Program-made: the position numbers and the translations under genes | In this document: one piece after another, positions 1-7,785 of the stretch | Layout of the letters: every line of letters starts with the position of its first letter | Numbering within the stretch: the first letter of the stretch is position 1 | Assembly (NCBI GenBank): GCA_018663485.1 | Contig: JABJQI010000189.1 | Span: forward strand, 1 to 37,365 | Origin: Opitutia bacterium | GTDB lineage: Bacteria; Verrucomicrobiota; Verrucomicrobiia; Opitutales; Coraliomargaritaceae | Direction: 5' to 3' | DNA length: 37,365 bases | The notes under the pieces: model-generated | Told to the model about the DNA's origin: nothing | Seen by the model: the letters and a program-made list of their open reading frames with translations, nothing else | Database searches by the model: none

Positions 1-1
1 C

Positions 2-1492
2 ATTCCCGACAGCGTCACCAGCATCGGGAATCAAGCATTCTGGGGTTGCAGCGACCTGACGAGCGTCACCATTGGCGACAGCGTCACCAGCATCGGTTTT
101 CAAGCATTTAAAAAATGCAGCGGCCTGACGAGCATCACCATTCCTGACAGTGTCACCAGCATCGGGGATTACGCATTCCAGGAATGCACTGGCCTGACGA
201 GCGTCACCATTGGCGACAGCATCACCAGCATCGGGAATTATGCATTCTATCAATGCACGAACTTAGCCTCTATACTTTTAGAACCGATGGCCGCTCCGAC
301 AGTTGGGTTTAATGCCTTCCTTAACCTCTCAGCTGCTGCAATTATATATTATCCGCTAGGAGCGACAGGATATGCGGCTTCCTATGGCGGCGTGCCGACG
401 GCAGAAGGACCTCCGCCAGACCCTGAATCCCCCGTCCTAGACATTGGTGATTTCTATGAATCTTCCGCTGGAGTCTCAGTCATTGTAAGTGCAATTCCTA
501 CGGCTGGCTACCCAACAAACTTTAGCTATCAATGGTATTTTAATGGATTTACTATCCCTTCTACTCTTGGGGGCACTGCTTCGTCATTAACATTAGATGG
601 TAGTTCTGATAGTAATGGCACATGGAGAGTCGTGGTGACCAACGATGGAGGGTCGACCGAAGCGTCTTTTGAATACCGCGTCTTTACTGACTCGGATAGC
701 GATGGACTCTCCGACTATCGGGAGTCAAACATTACTAACACCAATCCATCTCTCGCAGATACTGATAGCGATGGCCTGAATGACTTCGTGGAGCTGAATA
801 CCACTTTAACCGATCCGAACGATAGTGATTCGGATGACGACACCCTGCTTGATGGGGCTGAGGTCAATACATATGGATCCGACCCAAAAGATACCGACTC
901 GGATGACGATGGACTTCTCGATGCTGCCGAAGTGAACACCTACAGCACCTCACCGATCGATGCAGATTCGGATAATGACACCCTGACAGACTCTCAGGAG
1001 GTGCTTACCTACTTCACCAATCCGAACCTTGCCGACTCTGATTCTGACGGACTCTCAGATGCGGCCGAGCTGAATACTTATTTCTCGCTGCCCAATACAT
1101 CAGACACTGACGGTGATGGCCTGACTGATGGCGACGAGGTGAATACCTATAACTCCAGCCCCATCGATAGTGATTCGGATGACGATACCATCCTAGATGG
1201 CATCGAAGTCAGGCACGCCACATTCGGGTTTGATCCCGCAGTTGATTCCTCCGCACGTCTTGCTGAATTAATCGCGCTCGTTGAAGAATTTCCAGGTGTG
1301 TCTACGGATGCGCAAAACAACAGCTTGAGCTTAGGTGGGATCAGTCTGACTCCGAGCGGTGGTAATTCATTCTCAGTGGATTTCATCATCGAACAATCCG
1401 ATGATCTCTCTAGCTGGACTACGGTGGATACAGTCAGTCATTCGCTCGATACTTCCGACACGAAAAAGTTCATTCGCGTCAGGAAACCATAG
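2..1492 (+). CDS. BspA-type LRR / thrombospondin type 3 repeat surface protein, 5' end outside window
   Basis: The frame is open from the window edge, so the 5' end is missing and the ATG at 287 is internal. Residues 1-95 are four 23-residue BspA-like leucine-rich repeats (pattern IPDSVTSIGxxAFxxCxxLTSVT), nearly identical at the DNA level with a 69 bp period. An Ig-like segment follows, with a YQWYFNG strand and SGTWRVVVTN-like strands. Next are about eight acidic repeats of 22-23 residues of the D-x-D-x-D-G-L-x-D type, which are calcium-binding thrombospondin type 3 units. The C-terminus is a small beta-rich module ending FIRVRKP, a kind often seen at the end of verrucomicrobial exported proteins. 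It is likely a calcium-stabilised cell-surface or secreted adhesion protein; the ligand is unknown. No signal peptide is visible because the start lies outside the window. The repeat families are clear, the cellular role is inferred. Confidence 0.85.
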   Translation: MPDSVTSIGNQAFWGCSDLTSVTIGDSVTSIGFQAFKKCSGLTSITIPDSVTSIGDYAFQECTGLTSVTIGDSITSIGNYAFYQCTNLASILLEPMAAPTVGFNAFLNLSAAAIIYYPLGATGYAASYGGVPTAEGPPPDPESPVLDIGDFYESSAGVSVIVSAIPTAGYPTNFSYQWYFNGFTIPSTLGGTASSLTLDGSSDSNGTWRVVVTNDGGSTEASFEYRVFTDSDSDGLSDYRESNITNTNPSLADTDSDGLNDFVELNTTLTDPNDSDSDDDTLLDGAEVNTYGSDPKDTDSDDDGLLDAAEVNTYSTSPIDADSDNDTLTDSQEVLTYFTNPNLADSDSDGLSDAAELNTYFSLPNTSDTDGDGLTDGDEVNTYNSSPIDSDSDDDTILDGIEVRHATFGFDPAVDSSARLAELIALVEEFPGVSTDAQNNSLSLGGISLTPSGGNSFSVDFIIEQSDDLSSWTTVDTVSHSLDTSDTKKFIRVRKP

Positions 1493-1693
1493 CAAGGGGT
1501 CTGAGAGGCTGTCTCAACTCTCGCCTTAAGAGACGTCTGGTTTACTCTTAATCCTGACGGCAGCTTGAACACACCTTAATTACCGCAAGGTGCAGGGGCA
1601 GTGCGTTGCTCCTGATGCTTTCATTGCATTGCTGCGCACAAAGTAACAAGCCAATGAAGTAACTACCGGCTTTCTTTTCGTCACGCCGAAGCT

Positions 1694-2995
1694 TTACTTT
1701 TCAGCGTAGGCTTTGGAGACTTCTTCGCCGATGATGCGGATGCCAGCTTGCACGTCTTCTGCGTGCATGGAGAAGTTGATCCGGATACACTCATCGCGGT
1801 GCTTCCAATCGGCGTCGTCTTGACCAAAAAAGAAGTAGCTGCCTGGGACGACGAGAACGTTGCGTGCTCTGAGGCGTTCGTAGAGCTCGTGAGAGGTAAT
1901 TGGCAGACCTTTAAACCATGCCCAGAGAAAGAGTGCGCCTTCGCTGCGGTGGATGTAGTAATCGAGGGTTGGGTCGAAATACTGTTGCACCCATGCTTGA
2001 GCTTGGGCCGATTTACTGCGGTAGAACGGTTGCACTAGCTCGTTGCTGAGGCTCAGGATTTCGCCGCTTTCGATCAGTGGTTGCGCGATCGCTTGGCCGG
2101 TGTTAGTGTTGGCCAAGCCCATGATCGAGGTCATCGAGGCGACGGCTTTGATCATCTCTGGTTTGGCAATGACGATGCCGGTGCGGGTGCCGGGGAGGCC
2201 GAGCTTTGAGAGGCTAAGTGTGAGGATGATGTTTTCATTCCAGATCGGTGTGGCCTCGGTGAAAATGACATTGGGGAAGGGTGCGCCGTAGGCGTTGTCG
2301 ATAATCAACGGAATGCCATTATCCTCGGCGAGTTGTGCGAGGTGGGCGATTTCGTTGTCGGTCAGTACATTGCCGGTCGGGTTGGTCGGGCGGGACACGC
2401 AGATCGCGGCGATATCGTCGGCCACTTCTAAATTGTCGAAATCGACGCGGTATTTGAACTCGTGCTTGCCGGTGTGCTCGATGCGCGGTTTGACGCTGCG
2501 GAAGAGTGAACCGCCAACCGATTGATCCGCGTAGCCGATGTATTCGGGGACGAGCGGCAGCAGGATTTTCTTTTGTTGTCCGTTGGCAAAGCGTCCGCCG
2601 AGCGCATTGAACAAACAGAAGAACGCGCTTTGCCCGCCCATGGTGATGGCGACGTTATCAGCACTCAGCTCCCAGCCAAACTCTTTGCGGAAGAGATCCG
2701 CGATAGCACGGCGAAAGCTGGTGCGGCCGACCGGCGGCTCATAGTTGCCGAGCATGTGCTCCAGTTCGCCTGGTGTGGCTGTGATCGCTTCGATCCGCTT
2801 GCGCCAGAGTGCATCCATCTCGGCGATGTGGGCGGGTTGGCCGCCGCCGAGCATGTGGATCTGGTCGCCACCGGCTGCGAGCGCGTGCCCTAGATCGTCC
2901 ATTAGTTCACCAATGCCGCTACCACAACAGAGGCGTTGGCCGAATTCGGACCACTCTGGCTGTGCAGAGTCGGTGGTGTTTGCTTGGTGAGGCAT
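1694..2995 (-). CDS. avtA: Valine--pyruvate aminotransferase
   Basis: A fold-type I PLP aminotransferase that interconverts valine and pyruvate with 2-oxoisovalerate and alanine, in the cytoplasm. At 433 aa it is near the length of E. coli AvtA and matches it along the whole chain: MLGGGQPAHI near residue 48, NYEPPVGR near 84, QSAFFCLFN near 122, PEYIGYAD near 150, the SRPTNPTGNV loop at 201-210, and SLSKLGLPGTR, where K264 is the expected Schiff-base lysine. C-terminal EGALFLWAWFKGLPI also matches AvtA. The ATG at 2995 gives the N-terminal length expected for the family. The gene lies downstream of the pal-like gene on the same strand, but a strong terminator separates them, so it is probably a single transcription unit. 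Confidence 0.95.
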   Translation of the reverse strand: MPHQANTTDSAQPEWSEFGQRLCCGSGIGELMDDLGHALAAGGDQIHMLGGGQPAHIAEMDALWRKRIEAITATPGELEHMLGNYEPPVGRTSFRRAIADLFRKEFGWELSADNVAITMGGQSAFFCLFNALGGRFANGQQKKILLPLVPEYIGYADQSVGGSLFRSVKPRIEHTGKHEFKYRVDFDNLEVADDIAAICVSRPTNPTGNVLTDNEIAHLAQLAEDNGIPLIIDNAYGAPFPNVIFTEATPIWNENIILTLSLSKLGLPGTRTGIVIAKPEMIKAVASMTSIMGLANTNTGQAIAQPLIESGEILSLSNELVQPFYRSKSAQAQAWVQQYFDPTLDYYIHRSEGALFLWAWFKGLPITSHELYERLRARNVLVVPGSYFFFGQDDADWKHRDECIRINFSMHAEDVQAGIRIIGEEVSKAYAEK

Positions 2996-3033
2996 GTGCT
3001 TAAGTGAATGCTGAAATCGTTGAAGTATAAACC

Positions 3034-3062
3034 AAAAAAGCCGTTCGAGATGAACGGCTTTT
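3034..3062 (-). terminator. Rho-independent terminator after the pal-like gene
   Basis: An 11 bp perfect stem (AAAAGCCGTTC at 3036-3046 paired with GAACGGCTTTT at 3052-3062) has a 5 nt loop. On the minus strand it is followed by a run of six T. It lies 22 bp past the stop of the lipoprotein gene and before avtA. Confidence 0.88.
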
Positions 3063-3083
3063 AGGTGTTTAAAGAGTATTCGC

Positions 3084-3659
3084 TTATTTGAGAATAATCA
3101 GCTCAACGCGACGATCTTGGCCTGATTCGGATTTGGAGAGTCCAGCAGTCGCTTCGAGGCTGCCTTTGGAGAGTGTATCGATACGATCACCGCTGACACC
3201 AAGAGTGTTGAGGTAATCTCGGGCGCTGTTGGCTCGACGATCACCTAGTGCGAGGTTGTAGTCTTCAGTGCCATACCAGTCGCAGTAGCCTTCAATTAGG
3301 AGTCCATCGCTTGGGTTGGATGCAAGATGGTCGGCCGCGTCTTGAAGCTTCGAGCGCTCGGACGGCGAAATGGAGGAAGAGTCGAAGCCGAAGTAAACCT
3401 CTTGAAGTATGCCGCGAACCATTTGCCGACCGTTATAAGTGCCTTCTTCGAGGTCGATGCTTTCGTCGCCGTCGCGGAGTTCTAGGTCGTTGCCCCAGTC
3501 TGAGTCCATACTGGATGGGATCAGGTCATCACCATTGCCGAATTCAGAACCGCTGCCCATGGCACTGTCTGTGAGCGGGGTGGGTGGTTGTTTCCGGCAA
3601 CCAGAAAGGACGAATGCAGCAAGAATTAAAGGTAAGGCAAATCGTAGCATCTTATACAT
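3084..3659 (-). CDS. pal: OmpA-family peptidoglycan-associated lipoprotein (Pal-like)
   Basis: An outer-membrane lipoprotein that would bind peptidoglycan through a C-terminal OmpA domain. From the chosen ATG at 3659 (191 aa) the protein has a hydrophobic signal (LRFALPLILAAFVLSGC) with lipobox LSGC and lipidated Cys near residue 22. An acidic, Ser/Gly-rich linker follows. The OmpA domain opens with VYFGFDSSSISPSE and contains IEGYCDWYGTEDYN-x-ALGDRRA-x-SARDYL and a C-terminal GQDRRVEL. The D and R expected to contact meso-diaminopimelate are present. The frame extends to an ATG at 3701 and also has an ATG at 3650; none has a well-placed Shine-Dalgarno sequence, so the start is uncertain by up to 17 codons. 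No tolB or tolA is adjacent. The fold is certain; 'Pal' rather than another OmpA lipoprotein is likely. Confidence 0.87.
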   Translation of the reverse strand: MYKMLRFALPLILAAFVLSGCRKQPPTPLTDSAMGSGSEFGNGDDLIPSSMDSDWGNDLELRDGDESIDLEEGTYNGRQMVRGILQEVYFGFDSSSISPSERSKLQDAADHLASNPSDGLLIEGYCDWYGTEDYNLALGDRRANSARDYLNTLGVSGDRIDTLSKGSLEATAGLSKSESGQDRRVELIILK

Positions 3660-3765
3660 AAGATAAAGAATCTGGTTGGATGATTTGTAACGCGCAAACA
3701 TTTTCCTTTGCTTCTTAGTATTATTTTGGCTCAGTCACTCCGTTTATGACCTAAGCTATTTTGAA

Positions 3766-4620
3766 ATGACAACATCTCCCTATATTTTTCTGATTGATAA
3801 TGGTTCGCTTCGTGCTGACTCGGTTTTCGCGCTGCGTGGCCTAGCGGCGCAACTTTCGGAGCGGGTCGGGTTGCAGGTCGAACCGGTTAGCTTGTTACAC
3901 TCGAGCAAAATACTGACATCGGAGTTGGATGGTGTCGCTGCGCGAGTGGTCAAGCCTACGCTACGGCGATTGATCGCAACGGGGGCGCGAAAGTTTATCT
4001 TTGTGCCACTGTTCCTTGGGCCGAGCCGGGCGATTACTGATTATTTGCCGGAGTTGATTGCGGAGGCGCGTGTGTCGGCTCCGGACTTGCAGGTTGTAGT
4101 GGCGGATACCTTAGCAGGTGTGGACGTGGCTGCTCCAGATATACGTCTAGCTGAGATGCTTGCGGATAATGTGCGGCTAACGATGCAGGCTGCGGGGTTG
4201 TCGCATCCGCGAGTTGCGCTGGTGGATCATGGCACACCTGCGGAAGTGGTGAATCAGGTGCGCAATGCAGTGGCAGGTCAACTTGCGGTGCAGCTGCAAA
4301 CCGAAGTGGCGGCAGTGGCAGCGTGCTCGATGGAACGACGTGAGGGGATCGAGTATGATTTTAACGAACCACTGTTAGAGCGAGTGGCGCAGCTGGATGG
4401 ATGGGCCGCCGCGGATGTGATTGTGGCGCTGTTCTTCTTATTGCCAGGCCGCCATGCTGGGGCCGGTGGAGATGTCGCGGAGATTTGTGACGGACTGATC
4501 GCGCAGCATACACTGCGCTCGGCTGTGCGCACGCCTCTACTAGGTGAGCATCCGCTGCTAGTCGATATTTTGGTGGACCGGCTACGGGCAGCGCTGGACT
4601 CGAGTGTCGAGCAGGCTTAA
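3766..4620 (+). CDS. Two-domain CbiX/SirB-like sirohydrochlorin chelatase family protein
   Basis: Two tandem CbiX-like halves of about 130 residues. Members of the family insert cobalt or iron into sirohydrochlorin. In the C-terminal half both putative metal/substrate histidines are visible: LVDHGTP near residue 152 and ALFFLLPGRHAGAGGDV near 222-238. In the N-terminal half the equivalent motifs are LIDNGSL (residues 9-15, Asn for His) and VPLFLGPSRAITDYLP near 83-98, where no His occupies the aligned site. The N-half therefore appears to have lost its metal ligands. No siroheme or cobalamin genes are nearby, so the substrate cannot be inferred from context. The TAA stop overlaps the stop of the convergent response-regulator gene within a TTAA tetranucleotide. 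Family membership is good; enzymatic activity is uncertain. Confidence 0.8.
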   Translation: MTTSPYIFLIDNGSLRADSVFALRGLAAQLSERVGLQVEPVSLLHSSKILTSELDGVAARVVKPTLRRLIATGARKFIFVPLFLGPSRAITDYLPELIAEARVSAPDLQVVVADTLAGVDVAAPDIRLAEMLADNVRLTMQAAGLSHPRVALVDHGTPAEVVNQVRNAVAGQLAVQLQTEVAAVAACSMERREGIEYDFNEPLLERVAQLDGWAAADVIVALFFLLPGRHAGAGGDVAEICDGLIAQHTLRSAVRTPLLGEHPLLVDILVDRLRAALDSSVEQA

Positions 4621-5264
4621 TTTTGGTCCACGACCACCATGCCGTTTTTGATCGCGCAGCGCGTGAGGCTGGCAACGTCGTGTAGGTCGAGCTTGCGCAT
4701 CAAATTGGTACGGTGATTCTCGGCTGTTTTGACGCTGATGCTTAGCTTGGCCGCGATTTCTCGGGTGCTGTTACTTTCAGCAATGAGTTGGAGGATTTCG
4801 CGCTCACGCTTGGTTAAAATATTAATGCCTGACTGGTTTGATTTCGGATCGGTCATCGCCTCGCGTAGCAGCAGTGCGACTTCGGGGCCAAAATAGCTGC
4901 CTCCATTAGAGACAATTTCGATGCCTTTTTTAAGATCGGCGAGCGGTGCTGATTTTTCGACGAATCCGTGCGCGCCAGCTTGTAGGAATTCACGGACGAG
5001 CCCGGGCGTTTGAAAACCGGAAAAGATGAGAACGCGTGTGTCGGGGATTTCGGTCGCGAATCGGCGTAATACTTCGGTGCCGTTAAGGTTCGGTAGCATC
5101 GCATCGAGAATGACGAAATCGGGTTTCTGCTGAATGCATTGCTCACAGCCTTGTAAGCCGTCGCCGCATTCGATCACCACCTGATAGGCTTCGTTATTGA
5201 AAAACGCTTGAATCAGCAACTCGCGGATGGCCGTCTGATCTTCAATGATAGCGACTGTTTTCAT
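4617..5264 (-). CDS. NarL/FixJ-type response regulator, orphan
   Basis: A 215-aa two-component response regulator. The N-terminal receiver domain has the acidic pair E8-D9 (VAIIEDQ), phosphoacceptor D54 in VILDAMLP, a Ser in LIFSGF and the conserved Lys in FVEKSAPL. The C-terminal LuxR/GerE helix-turn-helix runs through LTKREREILQLIAE and SVKTAENHRTNLMRKLDL. The open frame continues upstream to 5357, but that extension is a translation of the tRNA-Ser gene, so the ATG at 5264 (MKTVAIIEDQ) is the real start. It lies only 11 nt from the tRNA CCA end and has no Shine-Dalgarno sequence. No histidine kinase is nearby, so signal and targets are unknown. Confidence 0.93.
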   Translation of the reverse strand: MKTVAIIEDQTAIRELLIQAFFNNEAYQVVIECGDGLQGCEQCIQQKPDFVILDAMLPNLNGTEVLRRFATEIPDTRVLIFSGFQTPGLVREFLQAGAHGFVEKSAPLADLKKGIEIVSNGGSYFGPEVALLLREAMTDPKSNQSGINILTKREREILQLIAESNSTREIAAKLSISVKTAENHRTNLMRKLDLHDVASLTRCAIKNGMVVVDQN

Positions 5265-5275
5265 TCGTATAAGAA

Positions 5276-5363
<88 letters not shown>

Positions 5364-5478
5364 TGAAGCTTGATGGCTGATTTCCTAGGCGATGATTTAA
5401 TAAGTGCAAGACGTTAAATAAAATTAGGTGATTTTTTTGCTATTAGTTTAGTTTGCAGGCTTTTTGTCGTTGGAGCAA

Positions 5479-7026
5479 TTAATAGAACAAGTTTCTGTCG
5501 AGGCTGCGGTATTGAATAGCTTCGAGTAAGTGAGGTGTGTCGATTTGTGTGCTGCCAGCCAGGTCGGCAATCGTTCGTGCGACTTTTAAGATACGATCGT
5601 AGGCGCGTGCAGAGAGTGCCAGTTGCTCCATGGCTTGCTGCAGCAGGTCGCCTTGGGCTTTATTGATGGCACAGTGTCTGCGGATTTCGGAGTGCGACAT
5701 GCGTGCATTGCAGCGCGTCGAAGCATCGGCATTTGCAGCGAATCGTGCATTTTGCAGGGTGCGGGCGGCTTCACAGCGTTGGCGAATCACCAGCGAAGTT
5801 TCGCCAGGCTGAGTGCTGCGTAATTCTTCTATTCGCAACGAAGGTGCCTCAATGTGTATATCAATACGGTCGAGCAGCGGGCCGCTAATTTTCGATCGAT
5901 AGCGCTGGATTTGCGGTACGGAGCAACGACACTCGCGAGCGCCGTCGCCAGTATATCCACACGGGCATGGATTCATTGCACAGACCATCATCACTGAGCA
6001 AGGCAGGTTTATCTTACCTGCACTGCGGGAGATGGTGACATTGCCGTCTTCGAGTGGTTGGCGCAGCACTTCGAGGGCTGATCGTTTAAATTCGGGTAAT
6101 TCGTCGAGAAATAACACGCCGTTGTGAGCTAGAGAAATCTCGCCCGGGCCTGGAATGGTGCCGCCGCCGAGTAGACCGACATCTGAAATGGTGTGATGCG
6201 GGCTACGAAATGGGCGTTGAAAGTAGCGATTCTCGTTGCTCAGTGTAGTGCCAGCGGCGGATTGAATGCTGAGGATTTCGAGGAACTCATCAATACTCGG
6301 GCGCGGCATAGTGGTTGGTATACGCTTGGCAATCATCGATTTACCAGAGCCAGGAGAACCAATTATCAACAGGTTGTGGCCGCCGCTGACAGCGATCTCG
6401 ACAGCGCGGCGAACGGTGTGTTGACCTTTAACTTCGGAGAAATCAGTTCGTTGCGACTCAGGTGGTGCTTGGTAAAAGCTGCTATTGCGAGATTTAGCGG
6501 GCAAAATGTCGCGCTCCCCATTCAAAAAGCGCACGGCTTCGTCGAGACTGCTGACGGGATAAATTTCGACGTCTTTGACCAGTGCGGCTTCGTCGGCAGA
6601 TTCGGCAGGCACGATGAGGCCTTGTTTACCGAGTTTGCGAGCCAGCATCGCCATGGCGAGTGAGCCGCGCACCGGGCGGGTCTCACCTGATAGGCTGAGT
6701 TCGCCGGCGATTAGGAAATTGTTGAGTCGATTTGCCTGGCACTTATTCATTGAAGCTAGAATGGCGATTGCGATGGGTAAATCGTAGGCAGGACCTTCTT
6801 TGCGCAGACCGCCTGGTGCGAGGTTGATCGTGGTGCGGGTAGCGGGCGTGCGAAAGCCGCTATTGGCCAGCGCTGAAAAGACGCGATCTTGAGATTCTTT
6901 GACGGCGGTGTCGGGCAGGCCGACTAAAATAAATTTGAGTTCGCCCGCTTCACCTGTATTCACTTCTACCTGAACCGAGTGGGCATCGACTCCGATTAAG
7001 GCGGCGGATTGTGTGATTCCTAGCAT
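5479..7026 (-). CDS. comM: YifB/ComM family Mg-chelatase-like AAA+ ATPase
   Basis: A 515-aa protein of the YifB/ComM family. ComM is a hexameric helicase that promotes branch migration of incoming DNA in natural transformation. The N-terminal Lon-protease-like substrate domain (MLGITQSAALIGVDAHSV, ILVGLPDTAVKESQDRV) leads to a Mg-chelatase AAA+ core with Walker A GSPGSGKS at 223-230, Walker B GVLFLDELPEF, and a cysteine cluster of the NPCPCGY...CRC type. The C-terminal lid has SARAYDRILKVARTIADL. The open frame extends 125 codons further to 7401, but that stretch is unlike the family and overlaps the divergent coaE start. The ATG at 7026, with AAAGGAAA about 11 nt upstream, gives the usual length. 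Confidence 0.93.
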   Translation of the reverse strand: MLGITQSAALIGVDAHSVQVEVNTGEAGELKFILVGLPDTAVKESQDRVFSALANSGFRTPATRTTINLAPGGLRKEGPAYDLPIAIAILASMNKCQANRLNNFLIAGELSLSGETRPVRGSLAMAMLARKLGKQGLIVPAESADEAALVKDVEIYPVSSLDEAVRFLNGERDILPAKSRNSSFYQAPPESQRTDFSEVKGQHTVRRAVEIAVSGGHNLLIIGSPGSGKSMIAKRIPTTMPRPSIDEFLEILSIQSAAGTTLSNENRYFQRPFRSPHHTISDVGLLGGGTIPGPGEISLAHNGVLFLDELPEFKRSALEVLRQPLEDGNVTISRSAGKINLPCSVMMVCAMNPCPCGYTGDGARECRCSVPQIQRYRSKISGPLLDRIDIHIEAPSLRIEELRSTQPGETSLVIRQRCEAARTLQNARFAANADASTRCNARMSHSEIRRHCAINKAQGDLLQQAMEQLALSARAYDRILKVARTIADLAGSTQIDTPHLLEAIQYRSLDRNLFY

Positions 7027-7125
7027 TATTAAATAATTTCCTTTAAAATGAATGTGAGCAAATTTGCGCCTATGTCTATTTTTTGTTGCGTTATTTAATT
7101 TCCATGTTGAACGATTAATAGAATT

Positions 7126-7707
7126 TTGAAAATAGGACTTACAGGAGGTATCGGCTGTGGGAAATCGACCGTGGTGCAGTTTTTCGTGCAAGCGGGTTGG
7201 CGAACTCTCGAGACGGATGCGGTAGTGCGTGACTGTCTCGCCAGTGATGCGGCGGTACATGCAGCGTTGAGTGAGCGCTGGGGTAAGGCGGTGTTTCACA
7301 CGGATGGCAGGGTCGATCGCAAGGCGGTGGCAGCGCGCGTTTTTACAAACGTGCAGGAGCTGGCATGGTTGGAGAGCTTGCTGCATCCCTTGGTTCGGCA
7401 AGCATGGGAGGTGGCCATTGAGGGGGCGCCAGAGGCTAATTGGCTAGTGGAGATTCCTTTGCTGTTCGAAAAAAGGCTTGAAACTGGGTTTAATTTGATT
7501 GTCTGTGTTACTAGTCCCTCTGATGTAGTTGAACGCCGCATGTTTGATAGAGGCTACACGAGAGATGAGATTGCACAGCGTCGTCTAAACCAAATGCCAC
7601 TCGAGGAGAAAGTCCGACGTGCCGATTGTGTGATTTCAAATGCGGGGAGCCTTGAATTTTTAAAACAACAAACAAAGCGATTAATCGCACAGACCGATTC
7701 GCATTAG
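7126..7707 (+). CDS. coaE: Dephospho-CoA kinase
   Basis: Catalyses the last step of coenzyme A synthesis, ATP-dependent phosphorylation of dephospho-CoA on the ribose 3'-OH. The 193-aa protein starts KIGLTGGIGCGKST with the P-loop at residues 7-15, followed by LETDAVVRDCL (substrate Asp), LLHPLVRQAWE, WLVEIPLLFEKRLE and the lid segment RRMFDRGYTRDEIAQRRLNQM. The start codon is TTG at 7126: no ATG or GTG lies between it and the in-frame stop at 7108-7110, and the P-loop position fits. No Shine-Dalgarno sequence is visible. It is divergent from comM. Confidence 0.95.
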   Translation: MKIGLTGGIGCGKSTVVQFFVQAGWRTLETDAVVRDCLASDAAVHAALSERWGKAVFHTDGRVDRKAVAARVFTNVQELAWLESLLHPLVRQAWEVAIEGAPEANWLVEIPLLFEKRLETGFNLIVCVTSPSDVVERRMFDRGYTRDEIAQRRLNQMPLEEKVRRADCVISNAGSLEFLKQQTKRLIAQTDSH

Positions 7708-7785
7708 TTGGTTGCCGCAGAGCGGTAGAATACTATGCGTCGCCTCTTTCTTAAAGAATCCGCACTAAGTGCGCACCATTAGCCC

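Noticed and set aside
287..289. ATG as start of the LRR/TSP3 protein
   Set aside because: The same frame is open back to base 2 and encodes clear LRR units upstream.
1493..1693. Terminator between the LRR protein and avtA
   Set aside because: Only short 5-bp stems (AAGCC/GGCTT, GTGCG/CGCAC) with large loops were found; nothing convincing.
6193..6663. 156-aa plus-strand open frame
   Set aside because: It lies wholly antisense to the ComM ATPase core and shows no recognisable domain.
7027..7401. 125-codon N-terminal extension of ComM/YifB
   Set aside because: It is unlike the family, overlaps coaE, and a good start with a nearby AAAGGAAA lies at 7026.
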